Below are positions 7,701 through 15,756 of a stretch of DNA of 64,000 nucleotides, in pieces (positions within the stretch are counted from its first letter, which is position 1; each line of letters starts with the position of its first letter). The stretch is from Spirochaetae bacterium HGW-Spirochaetae-3. Lineage in GTDB: Bacteria > Spirochaetota > Spirochaetia > Treponematales > UBA12059. The position numbers and the translations under genes are program-made. The stretch lies in contig PGXV01000004.1 of NCBI GenBank assembly GCA_002839315.1, positions 224,787-288,786 of the forward strand. Reading direction: 5' to 3'. The notes beneath the pieces are model-generated. The model saw only the letters and a program-made list of their open reading frames with translations. It made no database searches and was not told where the DNA came from.

Positions 7701-9413
7701 ATGGCAATATTACGCAAGAGCCAGGCGGACGACATGTCCGGCGAGCCCGACGGGAAACCCCAAGGGGAACTGGACCTCGAAGGCGCCTCGACGGGCGCCG
7801 AAAACAACGATTCGCTCGACAAGCCGGCGAAGGTCGCGCCTCGGAAGCGCGTCGTACGCAGGCCCGTAGCCCATCAGGACGAGGGAGCCGCGCCGGCCGT
7901 CGTCTCGCCCCAGGTTTCTACGCCTTCTTCGCCGCCCCCCGTAGCGTCGCAGAATCAGTATCCGCCGCAGAACGGCTCGCACGGAGGCTTCACCTCGGCC
8001 CCGCGGAGGGATCACGACGACGACTCCCGCTACGAGGGACGTTCTGGCGGCAGCGTCGTGCCGGGCTTCGTCCGAAAGCAGGAGAGCTTCGAGAAGTCCC
8101 GCGACGACTCGCCCAAGGCCGACCAAGGCGAGTCTCGATCCAAGCTATCGATAAACGAGCTTACCAGCATGGGCTTCAAGGAGCTCCGGGAGCTCGGAGG
8201 CGGTACGGGGCTCAACCACGAGGAGATGATAGTCCTCAAGAAGCAGGAACTCATCTTCCAGATCCTGAAGACCCACACCGAGCGCGGAGGCATCATCTAC
8301 GCCTACGGCTCGCTGGAGATACTTCCCGACGGTTACGGTTTCCTCCGTTCGCCGCAGAACAGCTACCTTCCCGGCTCGGACGATATCTACATCAGCCCGT
8401 CGCAGATCAGGCTCTTCAACCTGAAGACCGGCGATACCGTCTTCGGCCAGATCCGCAGCCCGAAGGAAGGAGAGCGTTTCTTCGCGATGCTCCGCGTCGA
8501 GCAGGTCAACTTCGACGAGCCGGCCGTCGCCCAGAATCGCATCCCCTTCGAGAACCTCACCCCGCTCTACCCTAACGAACGCTTCAACCTCGAGACGACG
8601 ACCACGGAGACGTCGACGCGGATCATCAACCTGTTCTGCCCCATCGGCAAGGGGCAGCGCGCGCTGATCGTATCGCCGCCGAAGACCGGAAAGACGATAC
8701 TGCTGCAGAAGATAGCCAACGCCATCACGGCCAACCATCCAGAGGTCTACCTGATCGTGCTCCTGATCGACGAGCGGCCCGAAGAGGTGACCGACATGGA
8801 GCGCACCGTCAAGGCCGAAGTCATCTCTTCGACCTTCGACGAGCAGGCCACGCGCCACGTGCAGGTTTCCGAGATGGTGCTGGACAAGGCCAAGCGCCTC
8901 GTCGAGCACGGCAAGGACGTCGTCATCCTCCTCGACTCTATCACCCGACTCGCGCGCGCGTATAACCAGACCGTACCGACGTCCGGCAAGATCCTGTCGG
9001 GCGGCGTCGACTCCAACGCGCTCCACAAGCCAAAGCGCTTCTTCGGCGCGGCCCGCAATATCGAAGGCGGCGGTAGCCTGACGATCATCGCCACGGCCCT
9101 CGTCGACACCGGCTCCAGGATGGACGAGGTCATCTTCGAGGAATTCAAGGGCACCGGCAACATGGAGATAAACCTGGACAGGCGCATGTCAGACCGCAGG
9201 CTTTTCCCGGCGATCAACGTCAAGAAATCGAGCACCCGCAAGGAAGAACTGCTCCTGGCTTCCGACGAGCTCCAGAAAATATGGATACTGCGAAAGGCCT
9301 TGAGCCCGATGGACGACCTCGAGGCGACCGAGCTGCTGATTGACAAGATGAGCAAAACCAAGAATAATGAGGCCTTCCTAAGATCCATGAATACGCCCAT
9401 GGGCGATTCCTGA
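7701..9413 (+). CDS. rho: Transcription termination factor Rho
   Basis: Rho is a hexameric RNA-dependent ATPase that ends transcription at C-rich sites. Residues 1-150 are a charged, low-complexity extension unlike the compact E. coli N-terminus. Then come the Rho N-domain ([17 protein letters not shown]), the cold-shock-like RNA-binding domain ([16 protein letters not shown]), the P-loop PPKTGKT at about 326-332, and Walker [17 protein letters not shown] chose ATG 7701, six bases after GGAG, over the TTG at 7689. Gene order rho then rpmE matches treponemes from memory. Confidence 0.97.
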   Translation: MAILRKSQADDMSGEPDGKPQGELDLEGASTGAENNDSLDKPAKVAPRKRVVRRPVAHQDEGAAPAVVSPQVSTPSSPPPVASQNQYPPQNGSHGGFTSAPRRDHDDDSRYEGRSGGSVVPGFVRKQESFEKSRDDSPKADQGESRSKLSINELTSMGFKELRELGGGTGLNHEEMIVLKKQELIFQILKTHTERGGIIYAYGSLEILPDGYGFLRSPQNSYLPGSDDIYISPSQIRLFNLKTGDTVFGQIRSPKEGERFFAMLRVEQVNFDEPAVAQNRIPFENLTPLYPNERFNLETTTTETSTRIINLFCPIGKGQRALIVSPPKTGKTILLQKIANAITANHPEVYLIVLLIDERPEEVTDMERTVKAEVISSTFDEQATRHVQVSEMVLDKAKRLVEHGKDVVILLDSITRLARAYNQTVPTSGKILSGGVDSNALHKPKRFFGAARNIEGGGSLTIIATALVDTGSRMDEVIFEEFKGTGNMEINLDRRMSDRRLFPAINVKKSSTRKEELLLASDELQKIWILRKALSPMDDLEATELLIDKMSKTKNNEAFLRSMNTPMGDS

Positions 9414-9431
9414 GTCCGCTAGGCAAGAAAT

Positions 9432-9459
9432 TTGATAGCCGTCATACAGCCGGTATTCT
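9432..9459 (+). promoter_or_regulatory. Candidate promoter for rpmE
   Basis: TTGATA at 9432-9437, a 16-base spacer and TATTCT at 9454-9459 lie in the 78-base gap before rpmE. The match is moderate; co-transcription with rho is the alternative. Confidence 0.35.
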
Positions 9460-9491
9460 GGCATGCATGACCGGCGCGCGAGGAGATCACG

Positions 9492-9695
9492 ATGAAGAGC
9501 GGGATACATCCCAAGTACGAATTCACCACGATCACGTGCGCGTGCGGCAATGTCATTGAGACCCGTTCGACGGTAAAGAATATCCAGGTGGAAATTTGCT
9601 CCGCCTGTCACCCCTTCTTTACCGGAAAGCAGAAACTCGTCGACACCGCAGGACGCATCGATCGCTTCCGCAAGAAGTACGGCATCAAGGAGTAG
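9492..9695 (+). CDS. rpmE: 50S ribosomal protein L31 (zinc-binding type)
   Basis: L31 bridges the ribosomal subunits. The 67-residue protein shows the zinc-binding version, with CACG (Cys16, Cys18) and [24 protein letters not shown] (Cys pair about 36 and 39). That differs from the zinc-free L31B paralogue. GAGGAG precedes the ATG. It follows rho and is closed by a strong terminator. Confidence 0.95.
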   Translation: MKSGIHPKYEFTTITCACGNVIETRSTVKNIQVEICSACHPFFTGKQKLVDTAGRIDRFRKKYGIKE

Positions 9696-9740
9696 CCTCC
9701 TGGCGCTCCCAGACGATGACCGCGGGCGTAAGAACCCGAC

Positions 9741-9778
9741 AAGAAAGCCGGCGATCCTTATGGAGCGCCGGCTTTTCT
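9741..9778. terminator. Bidirectional terminator between rpmE and rdgB
   Basis: AAGCCGGCG at 9745-9753 pairs exactly with CGCCGGCTT at 9766-9774. T-rich tracts flank it on both strands (TTTTCTT on +, CTTTCTT on -), so it can serve both convergent genes. Confidence 0.85.
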
Positions 9779-9790
9779 TATCATGCGGGG

Positions 9791-10390
9791 CTACGCCATG
9801 CCGGACAGGCTGTCAATGATGGCCGCCATGCGCGAGAGCGCCCTACCCCGATGCGATACGCGGTTCTTCTGCTCGGTGGACAGCTCGGCGACGCTGCATC
9901 CGAGCTCCGGAAGGTATACCAAGGGATCGTATCCGAAGCCGCCCGAGCCTCGGGGCGCCTCGAGAAGGAGCCCCTCGCAGGTTTCCTGTACCACGAATAT
10001 CCTGTCCGGAGACAGTACCAGGCTCATGCAGCAGACGAACCTGCACGCGCGGTCGGCGACGCCGCGCATCTCCTCGAGCAGTAGCGCGTTCCGTTCCGGC
10101 GCGGCGAGCGGCGTAGAGCCGTCCGTGGAGCCATAGCGCGCCGACAGCACGCCCGGACGCCCGCCGAGCGCGCCGACGCATAGCCCGGAGTCGTCGGCGA
10201 GCACGGGAACCCGCACGAGGCGCCACAAGGCCAGGGCCTTCCCTGTAGAGTTACCTATGAACGTATCGGCGTCCTCGGGAAAGTCGAATTCCATTCCCGC
10301 GTCCCCGGGTACGCGGAATTGAATGCCGGGCATCGCAGGCCGTATCTCGTCTAGCTTGTGGGCGTTATTCGTAGCGACGTATATGGTCAT
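9791..10390 (-). CDS. rdgB: dITP/XTP pyrophosphatase
   Basis: RdgB hydrolyses non-canonical purine triphosphates (dITP, XTP) and so cleans the nucleotide pool. The 199-residue protein carries the family marks in order: TNNAHKLDEI at 6-15, ADDSGLCV about 65, SARYG, GFGYDPLVYLPE about 150-161 and SHRGRAL about 180. GGAGG lies just before the ATG. It follows the sigma-like gene by 18 bases, so the two are probably one transcript, ending at the shared terminator. Confidence 0.95.
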   Translation of the reverse strand: MTIYVATNNAHKLDEIRPAMPGIQFRVPGDAGMEFDFPEDADTFIGNSTGKALALWRLVRVPVLADDSGLCVGALGGRPGVLSARYGSTDGSTPLAAPERNALLLEEMRGVADRACRFVCCMSLVLSPDRIFVVQETCEGLLLEAPRGSGGFGYDPLVYLPELGCSVAELSTEQKNRVSHRGRALSRMAAIIDSLSGMA

Positions 10391-10408
10391 CGTTCCTCCG
10401 ACGCTATT

Positions 10409-11284
10409 CTATCGAGCTAGCCTCTCTTCATAAAGATCGGAATACCTCCTCATGATACGCCCGACACCGCAATCCACCGTTCCCTTGGGGACGCCGAGCA
10501 GCTCCGATACCGCCTTATTCGATATCATACGGCTGGATCTGGATATATGGAGTATCGCCCTCGTGTACAGTCCCCGGTCGCGGTCTATGGCCTCCGAGAT
10601 ATAGCGCCGCGTATCCGTATCTACCTCGCGGGCGAGCCGCCTACTCGATGCTCCCATCCTGAGCCAAGCCGCATCACGGCCCCGCCGTCGCGAAGCGCTA
10701 CGCCTCCTGATCCCCAGCCCCGACGCCCGGGCGATCGTAAGCGTCGAAAGCAGATGATCCTCGTCGAGACCGACGGCGCCGGCGATCGCGGCCGCCTGAG
10801 TATCGTCGATGCTATTGGCGCATTTGACGCAGAGGAACAGCATCCGTCGCCTGAAAGCCGTGGCGATGACGCCGTGATCATCGCGGTTCGGAAAAGCGGC
10901 GGCCCGCGCGGGCCTTCGAAAGCCGCCTGAAGGGCCGCGCTGATCCGGGCATGAACGGAATTCCGACTTGGCGTCATCGTCCAGGAAGCCATCCTTGTCA
11001 TGGTTCCACGCCTTTTGCCTACGAATGGATAACGCCATATAGCGTATCGAGGAGATAAGGAACGCTTCGAAGCCGCAACCGATATCCTCGTACCTATCGA
11101 CCAGTCCGCTAATCCTCGTCCAATAGTGCTCGAAAACTTCGCCGACGTCATCTTCCGACCTGAATCCATATAGCCTGGGACGTTTATAGACATCCTTCGC
11201 GATTCGCTCGAGAATCAGGCCTCCTATCCCCGCCTCGCCATGTTTCTTTCGAGCGACCAATGAATTCAGGTCGTCGTTCGTCAT
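10409..11284 (-). CDS. Sigma-factor-like regulatory protein
   Basis: This 291-residue protein resembles an extended ECF-type sigma factor. Residues about 35-92 read like sigma region 2 (DDVGEVFEHYWTRISGLVDRYEDIGCGFEAFLISSIRYMALSIRR). Residues about 254-282 form a helix-turn-helix resembling region 4 (ISNKAVSELLGVPKGTVDCGVGRIMRRY). Between them lie about 160 residues with a Cys-x2-Cys (FLCVKCANSID) and Arg-rich stretches that I cannot assign. The start is ATG 11284, five bases after AAGGAGG; the upstream in-frame GTG would lie inside that ribosome site. Whether it binds RNA polymerase is not shown. A leader hairpin precedes it. Confidence 0.6.
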   Translation of the reverse strand: MTNDDLNSLVARKKHGEAGIGGLILERIAKDVYKRPRLYGFRSEDDVGEVFEHYWTRISGLVDRYEDIGCGFEAFLISSIRYMALSIRRQKAWNHDKDGFLDDDAKSEFRSCPDQRGPSGGFRRPARAAAFPNRDDHGVIATAFRRRMLFLCVKCANSIDDTQAAAIAGAVGLDEDHLLSTLTIARASGLGIRRRSASRRRGRDAAWLRMGASSRRLAREVDTDTRRYISEAIDRDRGLYTRAILHISRSSRMISNKAVSELLGVPKGTVDCGVGRIMRRYSDLYEERLAR

Positions 11285-11299
11285 TCGATCCTCCTTCAC

Positions 11300-11330
11300 G
11301 GCGGTCTCGCCTCAGGATGTCGGGACCGCC
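11300..11330 (-). promoter_or_regulatory. Leader stem-loop before the sigma-like gene
   Basis: GGCGGTC and GACCGCC (11300-11306 and 11324-11330) form a perfect 7-bp stem whose base lies a few bases before the AAGGAGG of the sigma-like gene. Its position could affect ribosome access; this is inference. Confidence 0.35.
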
Positions 11331-11467
11331 CGCTAGGCATTAGTGCATAAAGCGTACCGACTTCCAGCAAACGATCGCTACAGCATAGTACGAGGATCGA
11401 AACGGTATGATGGGGGAGCGATCATCTTATTGATCGCTATTCACTTATTCGCTAACGCCGGAGTTTT

Positions 11468-11510
11468 AAAAAAAAGAAAGCGCCCGGGGTTCGGAACCCG
11501 ACGCTTTCTT
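11468..11510 (-). terminator. Intrinsic terminator of the DHH phosphoesterase gene
   Basis: Read on the minus strand, a long stem (AAGAAAGCG with CGCTTTCTT outside, GGGTTC with GAACCC inside) is followed by a run of eight or more T residues. It lies about 45 bases past the gene's stop and is a textbook terminator. Confidence 0.88.
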
Positions 11511-11550
11511 CAACGTTACAACTCGTTACAACGCGTTACCGATCGTTACA
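11511..11550. repeat. Four 10-bp tandem repeats with core CGTTAC
   Basis: Four consecutive 10-base units (caacgttaca, actcgttaca, acgcgttacc, gatcgttaca) share the core CGTTAC at the same place in each. The spacing is about one helical turn. The repeat fills the space between the DHH gene's stop and its terminator. Confidence 0.7.
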
Positions 11551-11555
11551 TCAGG

Positions 11556-12587
11556 CTAGAACGTATTCGCTTTTTTCTCATTCGAGAATACCGGCTCGAA
11601 GGCGGCTATAACGCGATCGACTATATCGCCGGCTTGCCCTGCGATATGAAGACCGGAGGCCAGGCGATGCCCGCCGCCGCCGAAGGATGCCGCGATCGCC
11701 GCTACGTCGACCGTCGCCCTTGACCTGAAACCGACCGTACAGTCGGTGGGACTTTCCTGGCGTACGACGACGGCGACTTCCATGCCTGCGACGGTCATCA
11801 GGAGCTGGTACAGCATGTCCGAGTCCCTGCCGACCATGCCGTAGCGTTCCTGTGCCTCCAGCCCCATGCTGGTGATGATAAGCCTGCCGTCGAATCGGGT
11901 CTCGGCCGTGGACAGCATCTCTCCCATCAGCTTCCTCGACGCGAACGGCTTCCCGCCGTTCATCATGTCGAAGGCCCGCTTCGGAGACGCGCCTGCGTCG
12001 ACCAGGCGCCCGGCCGACGAGAATATGGATCCGGAGTTACTATCGAGATGCCTGAAGAAACCCGTGTCGGTACACAGGCCGAACATCAGCATCTCGGCCT
12101 CTTCCCTCGTCGGGCGATCGCCGGCAGCCTCGATGATGCCTTGGACAAGGCAGGTCACCGCCGGCGCATTGTGGTCGACGAGGCGCACGTCGCCTGAAGC
12201 CTCGCCCGAGGCGTGGTGATCGATGAACGCGACGGGGAGGCCGGAGGGAAGGCTGTCGGCGACCGAACCGATGCGCGACAGCGACGAGCAGTCCATGACG
12301 ACGACGGCGCATGATCCGGAGGCGACGATAGCCGGATCTATGCTATCGGCGAAGCGAGGCGCGTACTCGGCGATCTCGGTCCTCGCGAACGGCCCCGAGG
12401 ACAGGAGGACGGCCTTCTTGCCGCGACGCGACAGGAAGGACGCCAACGCGAGTTGGCTACCGACGCAATCGCCGTCCGGTTCCTTGTGGCCGACGATGAG
12501 GTACGAAGAATACCTCTCCAAAAACGATAGTATGCCTGATTCGGCGACGAAGACCGTCATATCCATATACATTCCAATCCTGAGCAT
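11556..12587 (-). CDS. DHH-family phosphoesterase (NrnA-like)
   Basis: The protein has a DHH domain then a DHHA1 domain. Metal-binding motifs are visible: GHKEPDGDCVGSQLA near residue 33, VMDCSS, FIDHHASGEA (the DHH motif), and the C-terminal GGGGHRLASG that binds substrate. NrnA-type enzymes degrade short oligoribonucleotides and dephosphorylate pAp; related proteins cleave cyclic dinucleotides, so the substrate is not settled. Length (343) fits. The start is ambiguous: ATG 12587, 12572, 12566 and 12560 are all in frame with no strong ribosome site before the first. Confidence 0.87.
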   Translation of the reverse strand: MLRIGMYMDMTVFVAESGILSFLERYSSYLIVGHKEPDGDCVGSQLALASFLSRRGKKAVLLSSGPFARTEIAEYAPRFADSIDPAIVASGSCAVVVMDCSSLSRIGSVADSLPSGLPVAFIDHHASGEASGDVRLVDHNAPAVTCLVQGIIEAAGDRPTREEAEMLMFGLCTDTGFFRHLDSNSGSIFSSAGRLVDAGASPKRAFDMMNGGKPFASRKLMGEMLSTAETRFDGRLIITSMGLEAQERYGMVGRDSDMLYQLLMTVAGMEVAVVVRQESPTDCTVGFRSRATVDVAAIAASFGGGGHRLASGLHIAGQAGDIVDRVIAAFEPVFSNEKKANTF

Positions 12588-12611
12588 AATTGCGCGACCG
12601 TGCGTGCGAGC

Positions 12612-12644
12612 GACCCCACGGGCCGTCGTAAGGCCCGCGGGGTC
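12612..12644 (-). other. 13-bp GC-rich RNA hairpin
   Basis: On the minus strand GACCCCGCGGGCC pairs with GGCCCGTGGGGTC (one G-U pair) around a seven-base loop. It lies between the small secreted-protein gene and the DHH gene. There is no following T-run, so it may be an imperfect terminator or a leader structure of the DHH gene. Confidence 0.5.
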
Positions 12645-12687
12645 CGCCTGAGTATAGCTGAAGGTCGAGCCGTCGGCTAGGAGTCCG

Positions 12688-13116
12688 CTAGAATTCCAAC
12701 TTAAGCGTATCGATCTTGAATTTATCTCCCGGATCGCCTTCGATCGTCCCCCAGGTCGAATCCCTCATATTGGAGAGGACGTACAGCTTTAGGTGACTGA
12801 AACTTCCATCGTCCTTGTAATAGACGACCATATAAGGATACTCGCGGCCCCAGCCGCGGAGCATCATCGCCTGTCCCCCGGAGACGAACCACGAAGACGG
12901 GATATAGGCCTCGGCGAAGGAGGCCTGGCCCTTTCGATAGACGACCTTGTACCCCTGCGAATGCGTATATACCCGGGCGACGTCAACGCGTACTGGATAT
13001 AAGGCCGATTGTCCGGATGGTACGGAATCGGAGCCCGCGGCGGTGCCCTGAGCGAAAACAGTTGAGACCGAAACGGCCATGATGACGGCGGCGATTGTTA
13101 CGAATACTCTTTTCAT
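12688..13116 (-). CDS. Small secreted protein of unknown function
   Basis: The 142-residue product starts with a clear signal peptide (MKRVFVTIAAVIMAVSVSTVFA, then QG). The mature part is rich in aromatic residues and alternating patterns (VDVARVYTHSQGYKVVYRKG, YIPSSWF, YPYMVVYYKDDGSFSHLKLYV), suggesting a small beta-rich periplasmic domain. I recall similar uncharacterised proteins in treponemes but no function. The start is ATG 13116, five bases after GGAGG. A strong promoter lies just upstream, so it is probably transcribed alone. Confidence 0.75.
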   Translation of the reverse strand: MKRVFVTIAAVIMAVSVSTVFAQGTAAGSDSVPSGQSALYPVRVDVARVYTHSQGYKVVYRKGQASFAEAYIPSSWFVSGGQAMMLRGWGREYPYMVVYYKDDGSFSHLKLYVLSNMRDSTWGTIEGDPGDKFKIDTLKLEF

Positions 13117-13145
13117 GCGTTCCTCCATGCCTGCATTCCATACCT

Positions 13146-13174
13146 ATTATAGGACGCGATGGGCGTATTCGCAA
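13146..13174 (-). promoter_or_regulatory. Sigma-70 promoter for the small secreted protein
   Basis: On the minus strand TTGCGA (13174-13169), a 17-base spacer and a perfect TATAAT (13151-13146) give a start near 13139, about 23 bases before the ATG. Confidence 0.7.
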
Positions 13175-13235
13175 TGAAACAATTCCCCTGATCGCGCTAC
13201 TTGAGTCGGAAGCGGGAGGGTGCGATAGTGGAGCC

Positions 13236-13895
13236 ATGGAAACGACGACGATTCCCAGCGCGCGTACCGTATTCGACGTGCTCGTACCTATCTGGCCGAA
13301 CGCCGGATCCGCGCTCGCATACCGTAACTGCTTCGAGCTTCTCGTATCGGTGATCCTGTCGGCTCAATGCACCGACGAGCAGGTTAACAAGGCGACGCCG
13401 GCCCTGTTCGCGGCGTACCCCGACGCCCGGTCGCTGGCAGGCGCCGGTCGGGCCGACGTCGAGGCCCTCGTACGGACCACGGGCTTCTATAGGGCGAAAG
13501 CCGCAAATATCATCGCCACCGCCAGGATGCTCGTGGACGAATACGACGGAAGCGTGCCGGATACGATCGAGGAACTGACACGGCTTCCAGGCGTCGGCAG
13601 GAAAACAGCCAATCTCATAGTCAGCGTCTGCTACGGCAAGCCCGGTATCGTCGTAGACACCCATGTCCTCCGGACGGCGCGTCGGCTGGGCCTGGCGCCG
13701 ACCGACGACCCGGCCAGAAGCGAGCGTATGCTTGGCGCCGCGTTACCGGAATCGATGTGGACCGCCTTCTCGTACGCGCTCAACCGCCACGGGAAGCACG
13801 TATGCAGGGCCAGGAAGCCGCTGTGCGCATTCTGCCAGGTGGCGAGCCTCTGTCCCTCCGCAGAGGATTTCCTGTCGGCTGCCTGCCTCAAGTAA
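13236..13895 (+). CDS. nth: Endonuclease III, base-excision repair glycosylase/AP lyase
   Basis: Nth removes oxidised pyrimidines and nicks abasic sites. The 219-residue protein has ILSAQCTDEQVN near residue 35, the helix-hairpin-helix with the catalytic Lys (LPGVGRKTANLI), the catalytic Asp in VVDTHV, and a C-terminal 4Fe-4S cluster with Cys-x6-Cys-x2-Cys-x5-Cys (CRARKPLCAFCQVASLC). The ATG at 13236 fits the family N-terminus; upstream in-frame starts would add an unrelated tail. It is followed 53 bases on by recQ on the same strand, forming a small repair pair. Confidence 0.95.
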   Translation: METTTIPSARTVFDVLVPIWPNAGSALAYRNCFELLVSVILSAQCTDEQVNKATPALFAAYPDARSLAGAGRADVEALVRTTGFYRAKAANIIATARMLVDEYDGSVPDTIEELTRLPGVGRKTANLIVSVCYGKPGIVVDTHVLRTARRLGLAPTDDPARSERMLGAALPESMWTAFSYALNRHGKHVCRARKPLCAFCQVASLCPSAEDFLSAACLK

Positions 13896-13948
13896 GCAGA
13901 CTTTAAACGGGCCTCAAGCGCCCGTGCCCGGGTCGGCGTACCTTGGGC

Positions 13949-15631
13949 ATGGACGGACTCGATCCCGTAGGCGAATACGCCCGTGACGCCTTCGGTATTC
14001 CTTACCTGTACCCATACCAGAGGCTCGTCATCGCCAACGTCCTCGACGCGATCGAAGCCGACGCCGATAATGGTCCCGTAAACCAAGTCGTCATACTGCC
14101 GACCGGCGCGGGCAAGAGCCTGTGCTTCCAGTTGCCGGCGGCCTTGTGCCCGGGGCCGACCCTCGTCGTATACCCGTTGCTCGGCCTCATGGCAGACCAG
14201 GCCGCGAGGCTCGCGGCGGTCGGCGTGACGGCTACCGTCCTCAAGGGCGGCATGACTATTCCCGAACGCGAGTCGGCGTTCCGGGATATAGGCTCCGGAA
14301 AAGCCCGCGTTATCATCTCGAACCCCGAGACGGTAGGCGTACCGCGGGTACTTGAGCTCCTTAAGCATGCGTCGGTCTTTCATTTCGTCGTTGACGAGGC
14401 GCACTGCGTCGCCGAATGGGGCGACGGGTTCAGGCCGGCATACCTACGCCTCGGCGACGCGATACGATCCATCGCCCCGCGTATCGTGACCGCGTTCACG
14501 GCGACCGCTTCGCCGCCTATACTCGCCCGCGTCTCCGAGCTACTGTTTACGGACAGGCCGTACCTGCTCGTCTCCGGCGCGCCTGACAGGCCGAACATAC
14601 GATATGAGGTCAGGCCGGCGCTGTCGATGCGACGGGCCCTGCTAACAGCCGTTTCTGGCATGCCGCGGCCCGCGATCGTGTTCGCCCCTTCGCGACCGGG
14701 CGTGCAGATCCTCGCGGAGGATCTGCGGGCGTCGATTCCGGGAATAGACGCCCGCTTCTATCACGCGGGGCTGGAGAAGGCCGAGAAAACGACGATCGAG
14801 ACGTGGTTCATGTCGTCCAGGGACGGGGTATTATGTTCTACCTGCGCCTATGGCCTGGGGATGGATAAAGCGAATATCAGGACCGTTATCCATTTCGGAC
14901 CGCCTTCGTCTGTCGAAGCATACCTGCAGGAATCGGGCCGCGCCGGCAGGGACGGTAATCAGGCCTTCGCCGTGATGCTCCGCAAGGCGACGCCAGGAGA
15001 TTTCCGGGCAGGCTCCGTTACCGCCACGCCCGCTCAGTCGAGCGGCGTCGTCGCAAGCAGCGCCGACGCCCGAAAGGCGATAGCGCAATCCAGAGCCCGT
15101 ATCATGGAGGCCTACGCTACCGGTGATTACGGGTGCAGGAGAAGGTTCTTGCTTAAAGGCCTGGGATACGACGACGCCGACGCCGTATCCTGCTCGTCTT
15201 GCGACGACTGCGAAGGGTTCGCGATGCGCACCGCCCCCGGTTCCAGGGAAATCGCGTCGCTTGCCCGGATTCATGCCAGGCGCTTTACCGCGAGGGAAGC
15301 GGCGTCGTTCCTGATCTGCGAGCCGGGATCGCCGGCTCGACGCCATAGAGGAGCCCTCGTCGGCTGGAACCGGGATGAGGTAGAAGAAGGCATCGCTACG
15401 GCCGCTTCCATAGGGCTGATCAGGGTACGAACCCGCCAACCATGGAAAGGACGTATCGCGTCCGCGCGCATTACGAGGACGCGCGCCAGGACGCCGACTC
15501 AGTCCGGCAAGACGTCGTCGTCGTCGATTTCCTCCGTTGACGCCGCGGGAGCTTCCTTTGCCTTCTTCGGCAGCCTGAAGGAGCGTCTCTCGCGTCGCCG
15601 TTCATCGCCGCGCCAGGGATCCGCGACGTAG
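13949..15631 (+). CDS. recQ: RecQ-family DNA helicase, 3' end uncertain
   Basis: RecQ helicases unwind DNA during recombination and repair. Walker A LPTGAGKS lies near residue 50, DEAHC near 150, TAFTATAS near 180, and the second RecA domain ends GRAGRDGN. The zinc-binding segment has Cys at YGCRRRF and SCSSCDDC. A winged-helix-like part follows; no HRDC domain is seen. The last 40-50 residues are Arg/Ser-rich and antisense to a real convergent gene. A different frame in 15440-15540 gives a more ordinary ending at TGA 15538, so a frameshift or genuine overlap is possible. The start is ATG 13949 with a weak ribosome site. Confidence 0.85.
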   Translation: MDGLDPVGEYARDAFGIPYLYPYQRLVIANVLDAIEADADNGPVNQVVILPTGAGKSLCFQLPAALCPGPTLVVYPLLGLMADQAARLAAVGVTATVLKGGMTIPERESAFRDIGSGKARVIISNPETVGVPRVLELLKHASVFHFVVDEAHCVAEWGDGFRPAYLRLGDAIRSIAPRIVTAFTATASPPILARVSELLFTDRPYLLVSGAPDRPNIRYEVRPALSMRRALLTAVSGMPRPAIVFAPSRPGVQILAEDLRASIPGIDARFYHAGLEKAEKTTIETWFMSSRDGVLCSTCAYGLGMDKANIRTVIHFGPPSSVEAYLQESGRAGRDGNQAFAVMLRKATPGDFRAGSVTATPAQSSGVVASSADARKAIAQSRARIMEAYATGDYGCRRRFLLKGLGYDDADAVSCSSCDDCEGFAMRTAPGSREIASLARIHARRFTAREAASFLICEPGSPARRHRGALVGWNRDEVEEGIATAASIGLIRVRTRQPWKGRIASARITRTRARTPTQSGKTSSSSISSVDAAGASFAFFGSLKERLSRRRSSPRQGSAT

Positions 15632-15744
15632 CGGACGATAAGCCAGAGCGCTATGAACGCGCCGAGAGTCACGAGCGTCTCCCAGCGTGACATCACCTGA
15701 AAAGCCAGCTTGATCCTTCCGACGATAGAAAAGTCACCGCCCAT
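15499..15744 (-). CDS. Small single-pass membrane protein (81 aa)
   Basis: The protein has one hydrophobic segment at about residues 23-40 (TLVTLGAFIALWLIVRYV), then a basic stretch (GDERRRERRSFRLPKK) and an acidic tail ending DDDDVLPD. The order suggests a cytoplasmic charged tail. GGAG precedes the ATG, and the gene follows the PilZ gene by 12 bases, so they are likely one transcript. Its 3' half overlaps the end of recQ on the other strand. I do not recognise a family. Confidence 0.65.
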   Translation of the reverse strand: MGGDFSIVGRIKLAFQVMSRWETLVTLGAFIALWLIVRYVADPWRGDERRRERRSFRLPKKAKEAPAASTEEIDDDDVLPD

Positions 15745-15756
15745 CGTTTTCTCCGA

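Noticed and set aside
11343-11723. Possible 126-codon gene on the + strand
   Set aside because: It runs through the terminator and tandem repeats and into the DHH gene, has no ribosome site and no family resemblance.
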